A DNA stretch of 64,000 nt from Bugula neritina (taxonomy: Eukaryota > Bryozoa > Gymnolaemata > Cheilostomatida > Bugulidae): assembly GCA_964035545.1 (NCBI GenBank), contig OZ037766.1:22845767-22909766 (forward strand), in the 5' to 3' direction. The position numbers and the translations under genes were made by a program. The notes below the pieces were generated by a model. The model ran no database searches, was not told the origin of the DNA, and worked only from the letters and a program-made list of their open reading frames with translations. Shown piece by piece: positions 11,663 to 38,263 of the stretch. Position 1 is the stretch's first letter, and every line of letters begins with the position of its first letter.

Positions 11663-14635
11663 ATGGACCATCTTTCTAATTACGCTAAATTCAATGAAAT
11701 AGATACTTTTATTTTTGATTGTGATGGTATGTATTCTTGTTTGTAATCCTGGCCTGTTTATTTCTAATTTTGATATGTTTACTATTACTATGTTCTACTG
11801 CTGGTATGTTGGCTATAATTGACATATACAATGAGACTTGGTTTTCCTAATTCATTCACATCCGCTACTCACCTATCAATGTCTAGAATAACAATTTTTT
11901 TCGAGTTTGGGAAAACCCATTTCAATTGAAGTTTATAAAGTGCTGCATTTAAATAGGCCCTAACTGTTAGCATAGCTAAATTTATTTCTTTAAGATGAAT
12001 AATATCAGTTAGGCCTTTATTTCAACTTAGTGTTACATGGAGTGTTGGCCTCTGAATATTTGATTTGCAGGCATTGTCTGGCAATTAGCATTAGTAATAC
12101 ATTTTAATTGAAAATAAGTCAACTTTTAGTTGGGGGAGAGGGGCTATATTTTACTATAAATATACAGAAAAGCAGCAGGTGGAAGATGACCTTTGCATAA
12201 CTTACAGACTGTGCGCATCTGATATACAGTTAACTATTACTGCTAATGGTTCTGATGCTGCACACCTTGTTTTAGTGGTGCTTCATATTGGTTGTAGGTG
12301 TACTATGGAATGTGGAAAGCCAGGTTATTAATCATGCTAATGAGTTTGTGAAAATGTTAGTTGCTGCTGTAAGTATGTTGTAACTTAGCTACTGCTACTT
12401 ATTTCTTGAAATATTCTTATTTTATAAACTACATCTTGACATTCGAAAGACGCTAAATTTTGTCTTCAGATTAGTAGTTTTGTTTGGAGATTTTGAGTTG
12501 AAGGCATCATACAATAAGCCTGGACCATTGATTTAACCTCTACTGTTGAACAAATATGGTTTCAACCTCTAATAAATTTTGTCTTGTAATTTGTGTTCCA
12601 AGTGTTTGACTTGTAAGTTGTACCTGGTCACTGAACTGAAACTATAATAGTTCAATGTACCTGGTAAACAAGTGCCAACATTCACAAACAAAGTGTTGTA
12701 CCATTTATTCCATACTAATGGTAAATACTCTTTTTCCATGCTCATGTTTTGTTTATAGGGTAAAAGGGTATTTCTCATCACCAACAACAGTGCTCGAACT
12801 AGACGACACCTTTTAGAGAAGAGCCATAAGCTAGGATTTGATGTGGTGGAGGTATCCTAGTTTTGGACCTATCAATTCAAGATTCTGATATTTTATTATT
12901 ATTTCTTATGAAACTTTTTCAAATTATACAATTTTATTCAAGAACCCCTGCCAAAACCTATTGCAAAACTCGTTTCATTTTTGATAGGAAAACATTGTAA
13001 GCACAGCCTGGTTAACAGCTGCTTACTTTAAAGATGTTTTGAATCACAAAGGAAAGATCTACTTGTTAGGTGGAGAGGGGTTGGAGAAAGAGTTTCAGAT
13101 GAAAGGTTTGGACTACATTGGCCCAGGTGTGAGTTACTAATGTAAAGTTTTCAGAGGTTTATTATGGGGTTTTTTTTATTTGGCTTTTTAACTTTCTTAA
13201 AAATAAATTAAATTTAACTATTGTGAGTTTTTTCACATGCTGAGAAGTAGTTTTCTGTACTATGATTTATCTTGTTTATGAAGCTGTGCTTTTATCAATA
13301 ATTCCTATAAATTATTGATCCTTGATATTGATTACTTGGACATGTTGTTCATGGGACAAATAATAATAATGTTTACATACTACACTCTACATTTTATTCT
13401 GGTCTTAGGTGGTCGTATGAGCAACATTTTTCGCAATATTCAGTTATTATATTGACAAAAAGGATGCATATAAAATAATAGCATGCATGTATGTTGTAGG
13501 AAGCAAGCTACGGAGACATTGCAGCAGGACATGCTGGTTACTTAGGCCTAAAGCTTGACCCAGAGGTCAATGCTGTTGTTGTTGGATTTGACCCTTACAT
13601 AAACTATACAAAGAATGTGTTGGCAATGTCATATTTGAATGACCCATCTTGTCTGTTTGTGGCAACTAACACAGACTTAGTGTTCCCTAGTGACGGGCCT
13701 ATTAAAATACCAGGTGAGTTTTGACACCCTGTGTTTGAGGCATGTGCAGTAATGGACAAATTGAGAAAAACCTGTGTTCTAGATTAGAAAAATAACAAAA
13801 GAAGTTACGCTCTCGCAAGAGTTTTAACTCGTGCCCCAAACCAAAATTTAATAAAAAAAGAACTTGGGCTATCTCAATTTCTCAACTACTGCTCCTGAAT
13901 GAAAGCCCTAACACAGAGAGTTATTCATAATAGTTAGATTTGTATACTAATGGAATACTTGGAAGCAATGCAGCAGACTAGTCTTGCAGGCATTGGCTGT
14001 ACTAATGAAACACATACTATAATTGGCCAGTACTGTGATTCCCATTAATTTGCATTTTTCCACAGGAACAGGAAGTATTGTAAGCTTCATTGCTGCATCT
14101 GCGGGCCGTGAACCAACAGTGGTTGGTAAGCCAAGCTCTAGGCCCAAGGAAATCTTAGAAGCTGTACATGGGAAATTTGATTGTGAACGTACTATGATGG
14201 TGGGAGATCGGTATGCCTAATATTCAAGTTTAATTTACTGAGCTATGATAATAATGACATACTGTTGCATTATGCAACTTCCAAACGTTTTGCATATTAG
14301 GAAATTCACTGATGTTTTAGCAATTTTTATATGTATTTTAATATTGCTTTTAAGAATCGGTACATTTCTCAACCATCATAGTTGATGGTTTGGCCAATTA
14401 TTAAAAACTCATTCATTAATAAAAACGCCTGTTAACAGTAAATTGTTGTTGTTATAGACTAGATACGGACATTTTATTTGGACATAACTGTGGATTCAAG
14501 ACGCTGCTAGTGCTTACTGGGGCTCATGGGGTAGCTGATGTAGAAGAAAGAGCGAAAAAAGAAGAAACCAAGTCTATGGTGCCCGATTTTTATATTGAAA
14601 GTGTTGGACATATCAGAGATTTACTTAAAAACTGA
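11663..14635 (+). CDS. PGP: Phosphoglycolate phosphatase / glycerol-3-phosphate phosphatase (HAD family)
   Basis: Seven exons with consistent GT-AG borders and phases: 11663-11726, 12298-12368, 12759-12851, 12988-13128, 13500-13713, 14066-14210, 14458-14635. The product is 301 aa, about the usual family length. HAD motifs are all present: motif I FIFDCDGVLWN across the exon 1/2 junction, motif II LITNNS, motif III lysine in VVGKPSSRP, and motif IV MVGDRLDTDI. The C2-type cap lies between motifs II and III. Known family members dephosphorylate 2-phosphoglycolate, glycerol-3-phosphate and related metabolic by-products in the cytosol. Which substrate dominates here cannot be read from the sequence; 4-nitrophenylphosphatase is an older name for the same family. 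It is convergent with the kinase gene to its right. Confidence 0.95.
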
Positions 14636-14928
14636 TAGACAAAAATTAGGAAATTATTAATTGGCTAACAACTTAGCACTGAAACAGACAGCAAGTGTAG
14701 TGTTTTATATTATGGTGATGTTTATGTTCTTGCATATGCTCGACTTGAACAAATCTTTGGCTCACTAATCAATACTGGATTTACTTTAAAAAAATTCGTA
14801 ATTAAACGTGAAAGGATTCTTAGTTGTTATACTGTAATATTTATTACAGAACCATTTGCTTAGCTTTTTAATAAAATGTTATGAAATATAACAAACACAA
14901 AAACACTGTTCAAACAAAACAAAACAAA

Positions 14929-14958
14929 TGACTCAATAAATGTAATTTCATTGAGTCA
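14929..14958. terminator. Hairpin with AATAAA loop between convergent genes
   Basis: The arms tgactcaat and attgagtca flank a loop that contains AATAAA at 14935-14940, about 300 bp after the PGP stop. This could be a PGP polyadenylation signal; an earlier AATAAA lies near 14870. The whole gap 14636-15274 holds only the two 3' UTRs and nothing else that I can support. Confidence 0.35.
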
Positions 14959-15274
14959 ACTATGAGTGTAAAACTAGCACAATAATTGGTCCTATATTGG
15001 AAAAAAATTCAAGCATAACCATTTGATTAGCTTTAGCGTCATTGTCGTTGCAAACAGCCTTAAAAGAGTAATAAATCTAATAGCTTCACTTAAAATTAAA
15101 ATAAATATAATAATTTATATTATGTCACTGGTATTTGGTGGCAGGAAATTCAATAAATTTACAAAATTTTATACAGATATGAAATATTGTTTGACTGTAA
15201 TATACATGACAATGTTTATAGATCGGAGGATTCATGTCAATTTTCACATAAACTATTTTCTATGAATTGTTATT

Positions 15275-29242
<13,968 letters not shown>

Positions 29243-30981
29243 CCTGATTATTTAATAACTTTAAGTAACATAAATTTAAATATATTTTTACAGTTTCATT
29301 TTCACTTTGGTTTCAATCGTACCTGCTGCATTCAATGCCGCATGTACTTTAAATAAGATGTGCAACATTAATAGATCAACGTATCTAGATCTATTTATTT
29401 AATGAGCATCGATAATTTGAGAAATTGAATAATTTGAATATTAAACTTAATGTAAAATATGAATATTTACATGTACTGATTTAGATTGAGCAAATTAGCT
29501 TTTAGCTTTAGCCAGTTTCTATGACTAATATAGTTAATACATGAAAAAAAAACACAAACAAGTTGGTGATAATATGGTTATTTCTAAAATTAATGACTTA
29601 TATATTTTAGACAAGTTTGTAAGCTGTTGACAACATAATTTACAAAGGGTTATAAGTGTGCGTGTGGGAACAGCCAGTAGCGGCCATTTTGTTTCAGTAT
29701 TGCCAAGATACACATTTCCAGACTGTAATATTTTAATCATTCATATCTTTTTACCATAGTTTAAAAACAAATTAATGTAAATTTATAACACAAATTACTT
29801 TTTTTAACTACTACACTTACAAACAACAAAATTTGAAAGTACTCGAAACAACGCATCATTACTTACTTACTAATCAAGTAAGCAGCTTTATAAATTTTTA
29901 CGTAACTAAGCCTTTTCCTACTGAGGTTAAAATTTTTTTTTAAAGTACAACCTTTGAAATTATTGCAGTCACAACACAGGTTTTAATTAGATATTTCAAA
30001 TTTAAGTAGCAACCTGGTCCTAGTAAATGACATACGGTGAGTGGCTTGCAAAAATTACCTCAATTTTTTTTAAACGACGTGACGTTTATTTCCAAAAAAC
30101 TTTTAAAACATCAAATTCAATATCAATATCAATATGAATATGAATCAGAATATCACATATGATAAAATTAATACTATTTTTATATTATATAAATGTGATA
30201 ATAATTATAAATATATTATATAATGATATATGAAATTGAATGCAGAATTAGAATGAGAGGTCTTGGGACTTGACCCAAACAAGATCAAAAATCAATACTA
30301 TTGTCAATAGTATTGACAATAGGATTTGGATAACATTGAATTTTACTTTTTGAGTTTTAGTGATTTACATAACATTAAATTTAATTGTAAGATGAAAGTT
30401 TTCGCTCAATGCTCAACTTCTCAAGGCTTACACTTACAGTCAAAGTCAAACTCCATAGCCATAGGCATATCATAAAATGATAATGATAATCAATATCAAT
30501 ATGAATATGAGTGAATATGCATCAGCATACTGTGTAGTGATGCTGATAGTGATAGTCATAGTGATAGTGGTGTAGTGGTAGTACTAGTTATGCTTATAGT
30601 CAATACTTAAGTTTATGCTGAGCATACTACTAATATTAATGCTAATAGTAATAGTTTATTATAACTGTAATAGGTGATAACATATAAATGATAAGTATAA
30701 GTGATGAGCGATAGGGCATAAGCATAGTTTTAGACTATGGTATTTCCGTGCTTAAAGTTTTAGTTTGAGAAAAGATAACCTGCTTCTAAAGAAAAACTCA
30801 TTAGATCACTGCTAAAAGCTACATAATGGTAATAGTAACAATTCTTGCAAGTAAAGCACTGCAAATTGTACATCAAGCTGTTGATGTATAGCTTTTTACC
30901 GATAACTCTTTGTCATTTTAACTGTTTTTTTTGCTTTCAGATAAGTAAGCTAGCAAGTAATATTGGGATCCATAATACCTA
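29243..30981. other. Divergent intergenic region between MAP3K19 and MTPAP
   Basis: Both neighbouring genes start outward from here, so both promoters must lie in it. I see no defined core elements. The central part (30105-30690) is taken up by degenerate 6-bp-periodic repeats such as tcaatatcaatatgaatatg and atagtgatagtcatagtg. No exon is supported. Confidence 0.55.
30105..30690. repeat. 6-bp-periodic degenerate repeats
   Basis: At 30115-30165 and 30480-30520, runs of (tcaata/tgaata) step every six bases. At 30535-30680, words of the form atagtg, atagtc and tagtac do the same. The stretch between is ordinary AT-rich sequence. It is the same class as the arrays near 6400, 44400 and 55000. 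Confidence 0.6.
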
Positions 30982-33900
30982 ATGGTATCTCCATTAAGAG
31001 TTACTAACATGACTTCAACTTCATGGCTCTACCAGCTAATATTGATTAATAGTCATACGTACAAAAAGACTTTGGTTGGACTAAAACTTCAGAATAGAAC
31101 TTTTTCGAAAAGAAATTTGGATTCTCATACTAATTTGTCTGCTGACACAGGTACTGAGTTTATTGCAATGTGCTAATTGTTTCTATCTGGTGGTGTTAAG
31201 AGTAATCACTCTAAGCTAATTAGTAATACTTTGAATGCTCTAGTAACATATTTTAACACATTATATAATGTTTTTACTACACTGTTGTAAAATAATATTA
31301 TCGAAAAGTAATTGTGCAAATTTCCTTGATGTTTTCAAGAAAATTCTGCTGAATCAAAGAGAACTGATATGAGCAAACATCAAATCTCTATCAAGTTGTC
31401 TTCTCTCGAGAAGCTTGTCTCAGAATCTGGGCATGCTCCAGTGCCAGCGAGTGCTTTACAATATATTAAAAACCATGTGACCAAAAAGACTGACAGAGCC
31501 GAAAGAGTTGATACAGAGTTGAACAAAAATTCATTGACTGTTTCTTCTTTGATAACCAGTGAAGGTATTTCATGGTTTCTACCAAGTGACTTCTAATTGC
31601 GTCTGCTTCAACGGGAATCTTAAAAATCTATCCGCTCTCACAATATTTTTCAAATAATATGCATAATTGTGCACATGTCGTTAACATATAATTCATGTCA
31701 AACTTGTATTCTTTGCATTTCAAGACATTTTTCCAATATAACACTATTTGTAACTTTTGACTACTTTAGCACATTGCTTAGCGTTAAAATTTATTAGCAG
31801 ATGTTAAAACAAAGCCACCTGAGTCGAAAATGCAAGCCATGTTGAGCAATGCTTTACCATATATTCAAGAAGTTGCTAAAGAAAAAGAAAGAGCTAAGAA
31901 ATCTTTAGCCCTAAAGTTTAAATCAGAACCCCTTTCTGGTGTTCAGAAATTGTGCGAAGAGTATGGGGAGGTGGAGAATATAGAAATGTTCTCAGGGCAT
32001 GTAAGTAAAGGATCATTGGTTATCCCACATCTTACACTTGCTATCAGTAGATGGCTAAAAGATGCACTGAACATGTTTTTACCGATGGTGCTATTGTTGG
32101 TGTCACCAATAAATAAACAAAAATGTAGGAATGGTGTTGTTAAGTTAAAATATATAGCTTAATAAATAATACTTAAATATCTGATTAGAATTGTTTTTAA
32201 ATGGGGTCATTGCGCACCTTTATAAAAACCCCTCACTTTTTAAGGAATTAGAAGGAACTAAGCCTCAAAGGTGAGGCTGTTTGGTATCTCATACCAGTTG
32301 GGGGTGTTAACTTCATTATTAAGATGTTAATGCTTGTTTATGTCATGTGGGTGGTAATTGTGTTCTCCTCAAATTTATTAAGTGGTGCATTGTTGAACTG
32401 ATCAAGACTTGAGAGTTCTCAGCAGAAACACTGAATAAAAACTCTAAACTGTGTTTTGTATCCATGCATTATTAGCATATTTTCTTTTGTTATAGGCGTT
32501 GGTTGAATTTAAGACAAGTTCATCTGCAATTGGTATGATGAGTGAGGTTCAGCCCCCAATCACTTCTCGTCCATCCTTTCATTCACACAGAGCAAGACTC
32601 ATTCATCTACTTGGTGATAACTTGAGGACATCTAGTACAACACCCAAGTTTTCTGATGCAACTGATAGACTTGTAAACAAGAAACAGCTGATTCGTAGTT
32701 TAAACAAATGTCGCACGGTATGCCCTGTTTTATTATATGGTTTTAATGGTTGGTTTACACTTGGGTATTTCTTTGAAATTATGACCATTTTTGTCATCAC
32801 TATTTTCATTAAACTGATGAACGAAGTTCATTGGGTATAGCCAGCAACTTTCTATCATCCTGCGCTATTCTTTTCAGTTGTTTCAAGGCCGACAGATGAC
32901 TTTTACAGCTGGCGACTTCTTTGTTAGGGCTTGAGTGTGCAGATGACCAAAGTCAAGGAAATTGCTAAAATAGTTTTACTATAGTTGTTTATTCTGGGTG
33001 TGCTATATTTGTAGATAGGGGAGTGTGTTACTTCTACTGTCGAAGCTTACCAAATACCGAATATTCAAGTCAAATACAATTACCTGCTCTGTCAGCAAAT
33101 AGATGACCTGTTGTATGCTGCCATGCCACAGAGCTGTGTTATTCCTCATGGCTCTCTGCTCAGCAGTCTGGCTACCAAGTACTCAGATCTTGACCTTGTC
33201 CTACATCCTGTTGGACTTGCTATCTACGGTATAAATGAGCTTCAGCAGGTAACACTTTCACTAGTGTAGCATGTATGAAAACTCTCACTTGCGTATAATG
33301 TATAAAAGTACAAATGAAATGTGAAATACAGATTCTACAATTATTTTTGGCATCAAAGAAACTGTAAATTCAATAGATCATTTTTATGATATGTTTGAAA
33401 AAAAATGAGACAATTTAACATCAAAGCACCATTAATTATTGGAAAATAATTAAACCATGTTTATAGATGTTGACCTACCTGAGTTTTAATAACACTAAAT
33501 TTTCCAGTGATATCAATTTGTTGAGTTTTTCCTTCATCAATGATTTTAGCAAGTTAAATAGAGTTCAGGAGTTTTAAATACTCAAGTAGAAGAAGATTTT
33601 ATTTGAAACCAGTTCCTTATACCAGTAACTTTATTTGCACAGAGAAAGTCCAACAGCAAGTTCAAATCTTTCTATAAACGAAGCCAGATGCTTAATAATA
33701 CTGAAGAGTTTGAGAGGGAGATGGTATACAACTTGTCATTTCAATTAAGAAATTTTGCTGTTGGCTGTCACAAAATAATTTCCCTGCATAAAGCTAGAGT
33801 GCCCATCGTTCGGTTCTCAAGTGAGGTTACAGGAGGGCGTTCAGATATTACATGTAACATAAATATGTAAGTAACAACAATACACTGTTGAAATCCTACT

Positions 33901-35481
33901 TTTATAGTTTATAAATGTTCCTACGTCTTATATATCTATTATGGAGGTATTTGTTAGACGATATATCAATGCTCCACTATTTCACTATAAATATGGACCA
34001 TACCTATAATGCAAATGGACAATGAAATTAGCACTTTTGATATTGTAGACTAATTTATATTATAATCATTATGATACTATCATGTATATATGAGTGATAT
34101 TGATGCTGTTTTAAAGTTTAGAATAACGGAGGCCATGTTAACTCGCATTTTCGCACAGTTTTGTGTTGTGTTTCCTACAATTACTGCTGGTGTTTCTAAG
34201 TCTATCTATGTGATGTAATGTACTACTAATATACACAGATGTGATTTAATTGTAAGTTTATATATATGATATAATATACTGTTGGTTTACCCATATCTGT
34301 AGCATATGTTATATAATCAGCTAATACGTTGTAGTAATGATGGAGTGTTAGCCTCCTGTCTCCTGAGAAGAGTTTGTGAATACAATGTGCATGTTAGACT
34401 TTTGTGTCAATGTATACGCGTCTGGGCGAGAAATCACGGCCTCACAGACGATCAGCCTGGAAAGTATATGATCAACTTCTCTCTGTCTCACCTTGTCATC
34501 TCCTTTCTCCAGAGTCTCGATGTTCTACCTTCTATAGAACGTCTAATTCAAGCAGGTGCTGTGTTACTATTTATAGAACATTTTCTATATTTAGTTCATG
34601 TCACATTCAGCTATTGTCATTAGAATTATGCGAGGTCATGCACGACATATTATAACATAGCTGCTTTCAATATTTTTTGCTATAGCATTACTGTTATCTT
34701 AGAGTACTGAGCAAGCTTCTTATTTATATGTTATTTGTGTAGGACCTTAATATCATGCTACTTTATATAGTTTAATTGTTAAGTAATCTAGCCATATCAT
34801 CTGCATTCTATACAGTACTGCCGTGATGTATTGAAACACCCATTTGCTATTTAATACCATAATATTGTTATTTAAACAGATCTGGACCCTAGGAATGATG
34901 TCACACATAGCATTGACCTTGAAGTATTGGGTAAGATAATAGATATACGATTTTAGCTTCCTATGTAAAAATGTTTTCAAGACTTCTAACCTGCTTCTAA
35001 CTCTGCTAGACATTTTTTTTTGTATTTGTTGTATTAGTCTCAAATGAATAAAACAATATAGGTAATTGAAACAGAAATAATGTCACCGAGTATTCTATAT
35101 AATATTGTTTGATTGCTTGTACTATATACAGTCCAGTAAATGTGGTGTTTTCTACTTTCATTTATATTACTATTATTATTTGTAGGTACTTTATACATGT
35201 TATTCTTCGACTACTGGGCAAAGTTTGACTACAGTGGAGCTATAGACATTTACCACGGCTCAGTTATACCTTCTAAAAAACTCCCATCAGAATTTAGGGA
35301 ATCCCCATCTTCTCTTAAGATAATTCACACTCAAGATGAGTCATTTAATGTTGCGAGGCGCACTGGTGATGAGTATCTCCAACTATTCAAACATCTCTGC
35401 ACTAGAACACACAAACTCTTATTAAAACACAAAGACAAGCGTACTATTGGTGCTATGTTCTCCGAGACTCATCGTTTATGA
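30982..35481 (+). CDS. MTPAP: Mitochondrial poly(A) polymerase
   Basis: Nine exons join in frame: 30982-31150, 31340-31564, 31801-32000, 32496-32717, 33015-33248, 33643-33866, 34335-34555, 34880-34930, 35186-35481, giving 613 aa. The N-terminus is basic and Ser/Thr-rich, as expected for a mitochondrial presequence. An RRM-like segment (ALVEFKTSSSAIGMMS) precedes the nucleotidyltransferase core. There, PHGSLLSSLATKYSDLDLVL provides the GS motif and two catalytic aspartates, and GGRSDITCNIN the third. The palm/PAP-associated region (IRVWARNHGLTDDQ, INFSLSHLVISFLQS) matches MTPAP better than cytoplasmic TUTases. Known role: adds poly(A) tails to mitochondrial mRNAs. The acceptor of exon 7 was chosen at 34334 because a closer one at 34301 breaks the frame. 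A short exon between 34556 and 34879 could have been missed. Confidence 0.9.
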
Positions 35482-36166
35482 ATGGACTAAAATAATACTA
35501 TCTAAATGACCTCATGTAATTTATGTACATATATTGTAATTTACATCTGAAATTTAGCTAGTGAATTTTTAAAAACACTGGTATGTTTTTTTTAGTTATT
35601 ATGAAAGTAATAATGACAACATACCTGGTGTTCTGCGCTTTATTTTGGTATAAAAATAAAAAAATTATAGGATAGTATTAATAAATAGAAATATTTGAAG
35701 AGGTTAAGTAACCTACGAAAAAAAATTATTGAGGTTCATAATACTCAGTATAAGTAAAAATATCTCTCTAATTCTTAAGTAATAAAACTAATTTAAAAAT
35801 ACTTGAACTGATATTAAGTAACAGAATGTATATAATAAGCAATTAAATTCAACAAAATAGTTTTTAAAACCACCATTTTCTATCAGATCAATGAGTTACA
35901 AGTTGGTGGCAACAATTGATACTTGTGTGTAAAACTGGTTAAATCACCACAATACTAGAAGATACAAATAACAAAACTCAAAATATACATTAGCACCCTA
36001 TTACAAGGCTGAGTATATGATTATATGGACACAAATATTGTAGCGTATGGTGAAACAGGCTGATGCGTAGCTTCGGTCATGTTAATATAGGCAGTGTTGA
36101 ACAAAAACGAAATATGAGTATTATGCTATTACTACATCACAGTCAAGCGAAGTAAGTTTGTGGTGA
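35482..36166. other. Intergenic 3' region between convergent MTPAP and ARHGAP32/33 genes
   Basis: AT-rich, with no exon or structured repeat that I can support. It must hold the 3' UTRs and poly(A) sites of both genes. Confidence 0.5.
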
Positions 36167-38263
36167 TCATGTGTCTTGAGACTCCAGTTTGTTCAGAACG
36201 AGTTGACAATCATGTGTTGACTCTCTGGAGTTGAGTCGAGGTAAAGCTACCGGCGTGCGACCTTTCTGTCTACCTGTAACTCCACTATCAGAATAGTCAA
36301 CTGAACTAAGCTGTTGCCTGTGATTGTCAGCAGGAAAAGCTGTATGCACATTGCTCGTGTTGAATACCACATTTGCGTAAATTGGCTCGGTGTCTGCACT
36401 TTCCACTGAGCTATCATGTGACATACAAGTCCCATCCGTTGAGTGATGTCTTCTGCTTTTATCTGGTTCGTATAGGTTCTTGTTAATATACTCTACATTT
36501 CTAGTGAGTCTACGGCCACTAGGCATGTAATCATATAACTCGGCATTTGCAATAGCTGTATCTATATCACTTTCTTTACGCCGATGAGATACCGACATTT
36601 TCAATGGCGCAGAACTAGCATGTGACTGTGCTGGGTTAAAAGCTTCATTTGGACCAGGTGTGTTTGAATTTTCAATTTTTGTGAGTTTTGCAGAAGTTGC
36701 AGGGAATGCCTGTGTCTTAGAACCCGGAACAGAGAGATCTGGTAAGCTAGTAGCAGAACAATCTGCTGAAAGGGAAGAAAGTATAGGAGTGTTGCTGCTG
36801 TACACAGAGTGAGGACGATCGTTCACATTGGTACGGTTTCCAAGAGGGCGTTTCTGGTATACGCTGGTAGAGTTCTGGCGCTTGTAGTCACTGGTCACCA
36901 CGTTAGAAGTGCTCTTGAAGTTTTTATAAGCATGATTTATAGATGGAGAAGTCTGTGTTGAAGACAACATGGCCGTAGAAGTTGGAGTACTTCCGACTAA
37001 ATTTATATTGTTGACCGAGAATGAGAAGGCATCGGTCAGACCAGTCTCCTCTAGACACACAGAGTCTTGGGAGGAAGAATTACTATGATTTGATTTAGGC
37101 ATGTGCAATGGTGTGTAACCATATGTGTTACTAATCGCAGAAAATGCTATATTAGAAGCTTTTCTGTTTTCAGCTAGTGCTCCAGAATTGGAGATTGCAG
37201 GTCTGCTGTTGATAGAATGTTGTCGTTGAGGATTTACTGAGACAAATTCTCTTTTGATATGAGATGAATTTTCGGAAGGACCAACTAGATATGAAGGTGC
37301 AGGATATATTGGCTGTTTTTCCTCTCGTGGAATGCTTTGCGCAGGTGAGTGTGATTCTGAATGAGACATTGGATGGCAAGAGTCAACAGGTTTGTTGGAT
37401 GAGAGCACCTGCTGGCTAGTAACCACTGATGAGGGAGATGGCACATGGTGACTAGAAGGAGCAAGTGATATAAGCAAGGATGCTTGCTGTCTGGGTGTAA
37501 CAGGTGATGTAGCAACAGGAAGCTGTTGATTATTGGTATAAGACAGCTTGGGAGAAGGCAGACGTTGGTCACGCGTTACCGAAGAGGGTACCTGTTGATG
37601 AAGAGCTGCGTGTGTCATAGAATAAGATGGCCGATGTTTAGCAGTTTCGTGTGTTGCATTAGGTGAGATAGGTGTTGAATAAGACACTTGCCTGCTGCTT
37701 GATACAGGATATGACATTTGCTGACTTTGCGATGTTTGAAAGGCTGCTTGTTGGCTAGCAGGTGAGTGTGATGCTAGGTTGAGCTCTTGATGGCCAGTTG
37801 TGAATGGTGAATGAGACGTTACTTGTTGGTTCATAGAAACAGGCTTTGAAGTTACAGAGGTCTGGGGGTTAGGGTCAGCATGTGCTGGGAGCCTATTGGC
37901 AGCAGGGGCAATAACGGAGCTCACATTAGCATAAATATGTTCATCAGCTTGATGTTCTGTAGTTAAGGTCTGTGAAGTTGGTGTTTGAGTGGTGGGAAAA
38001 CCCCCTGTTTCAGCCAACGGTAAACCTTCTTCAGCAACACTATCGCCAGTATATCGCCGCCTCACACTTCTCTGCTGTCGGTCAGTAGATGAAGTGCTGT
38101 GTGTTGATGAATAGGACCGAGAAAGACGAGCTTGCTCTGCTTGATGCACACATTGCTCCATTTCCAGCTGCCGCCATTCTTTTTCGTGAGCATCCCACGA
38201 ACGAGAAGCATCAAAATCAGAAAAATCAGCTTGAACTCTTGGACTAGAGACCTCCGGGGTAGC
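36167..38263 (-). other. Large last exon of ARHGAP32/33-like gene
   Basis: A single 2097-bp exon encodes 698 residues and the stop. It starts after TTTCAG at 38264-38270 with ATPEVSSPRVQADFSDF. The protein is low complexity, rich in Ser, Thr, Gln and Pro, with many short YxN-like tyrosine sites (EPIYANVVF, HIYANVSS), which could be SH2-type phosphotyrosine sites. The same region in ARHGAP32 is a phosphorylated, adaptor-binding tail. The specific partners are not readable. Confidence 0.85.

Noticed and set aside
30982-35481. Identification as a cytoplasmic TUTase or U6 TUT1
   Set aside because: The INFSLSHLVISFLQS segment, RRM-like N-terminus and basic presequence fit MTPAP better, and no zinc-knuckle or PIP5K-associated features were seen.
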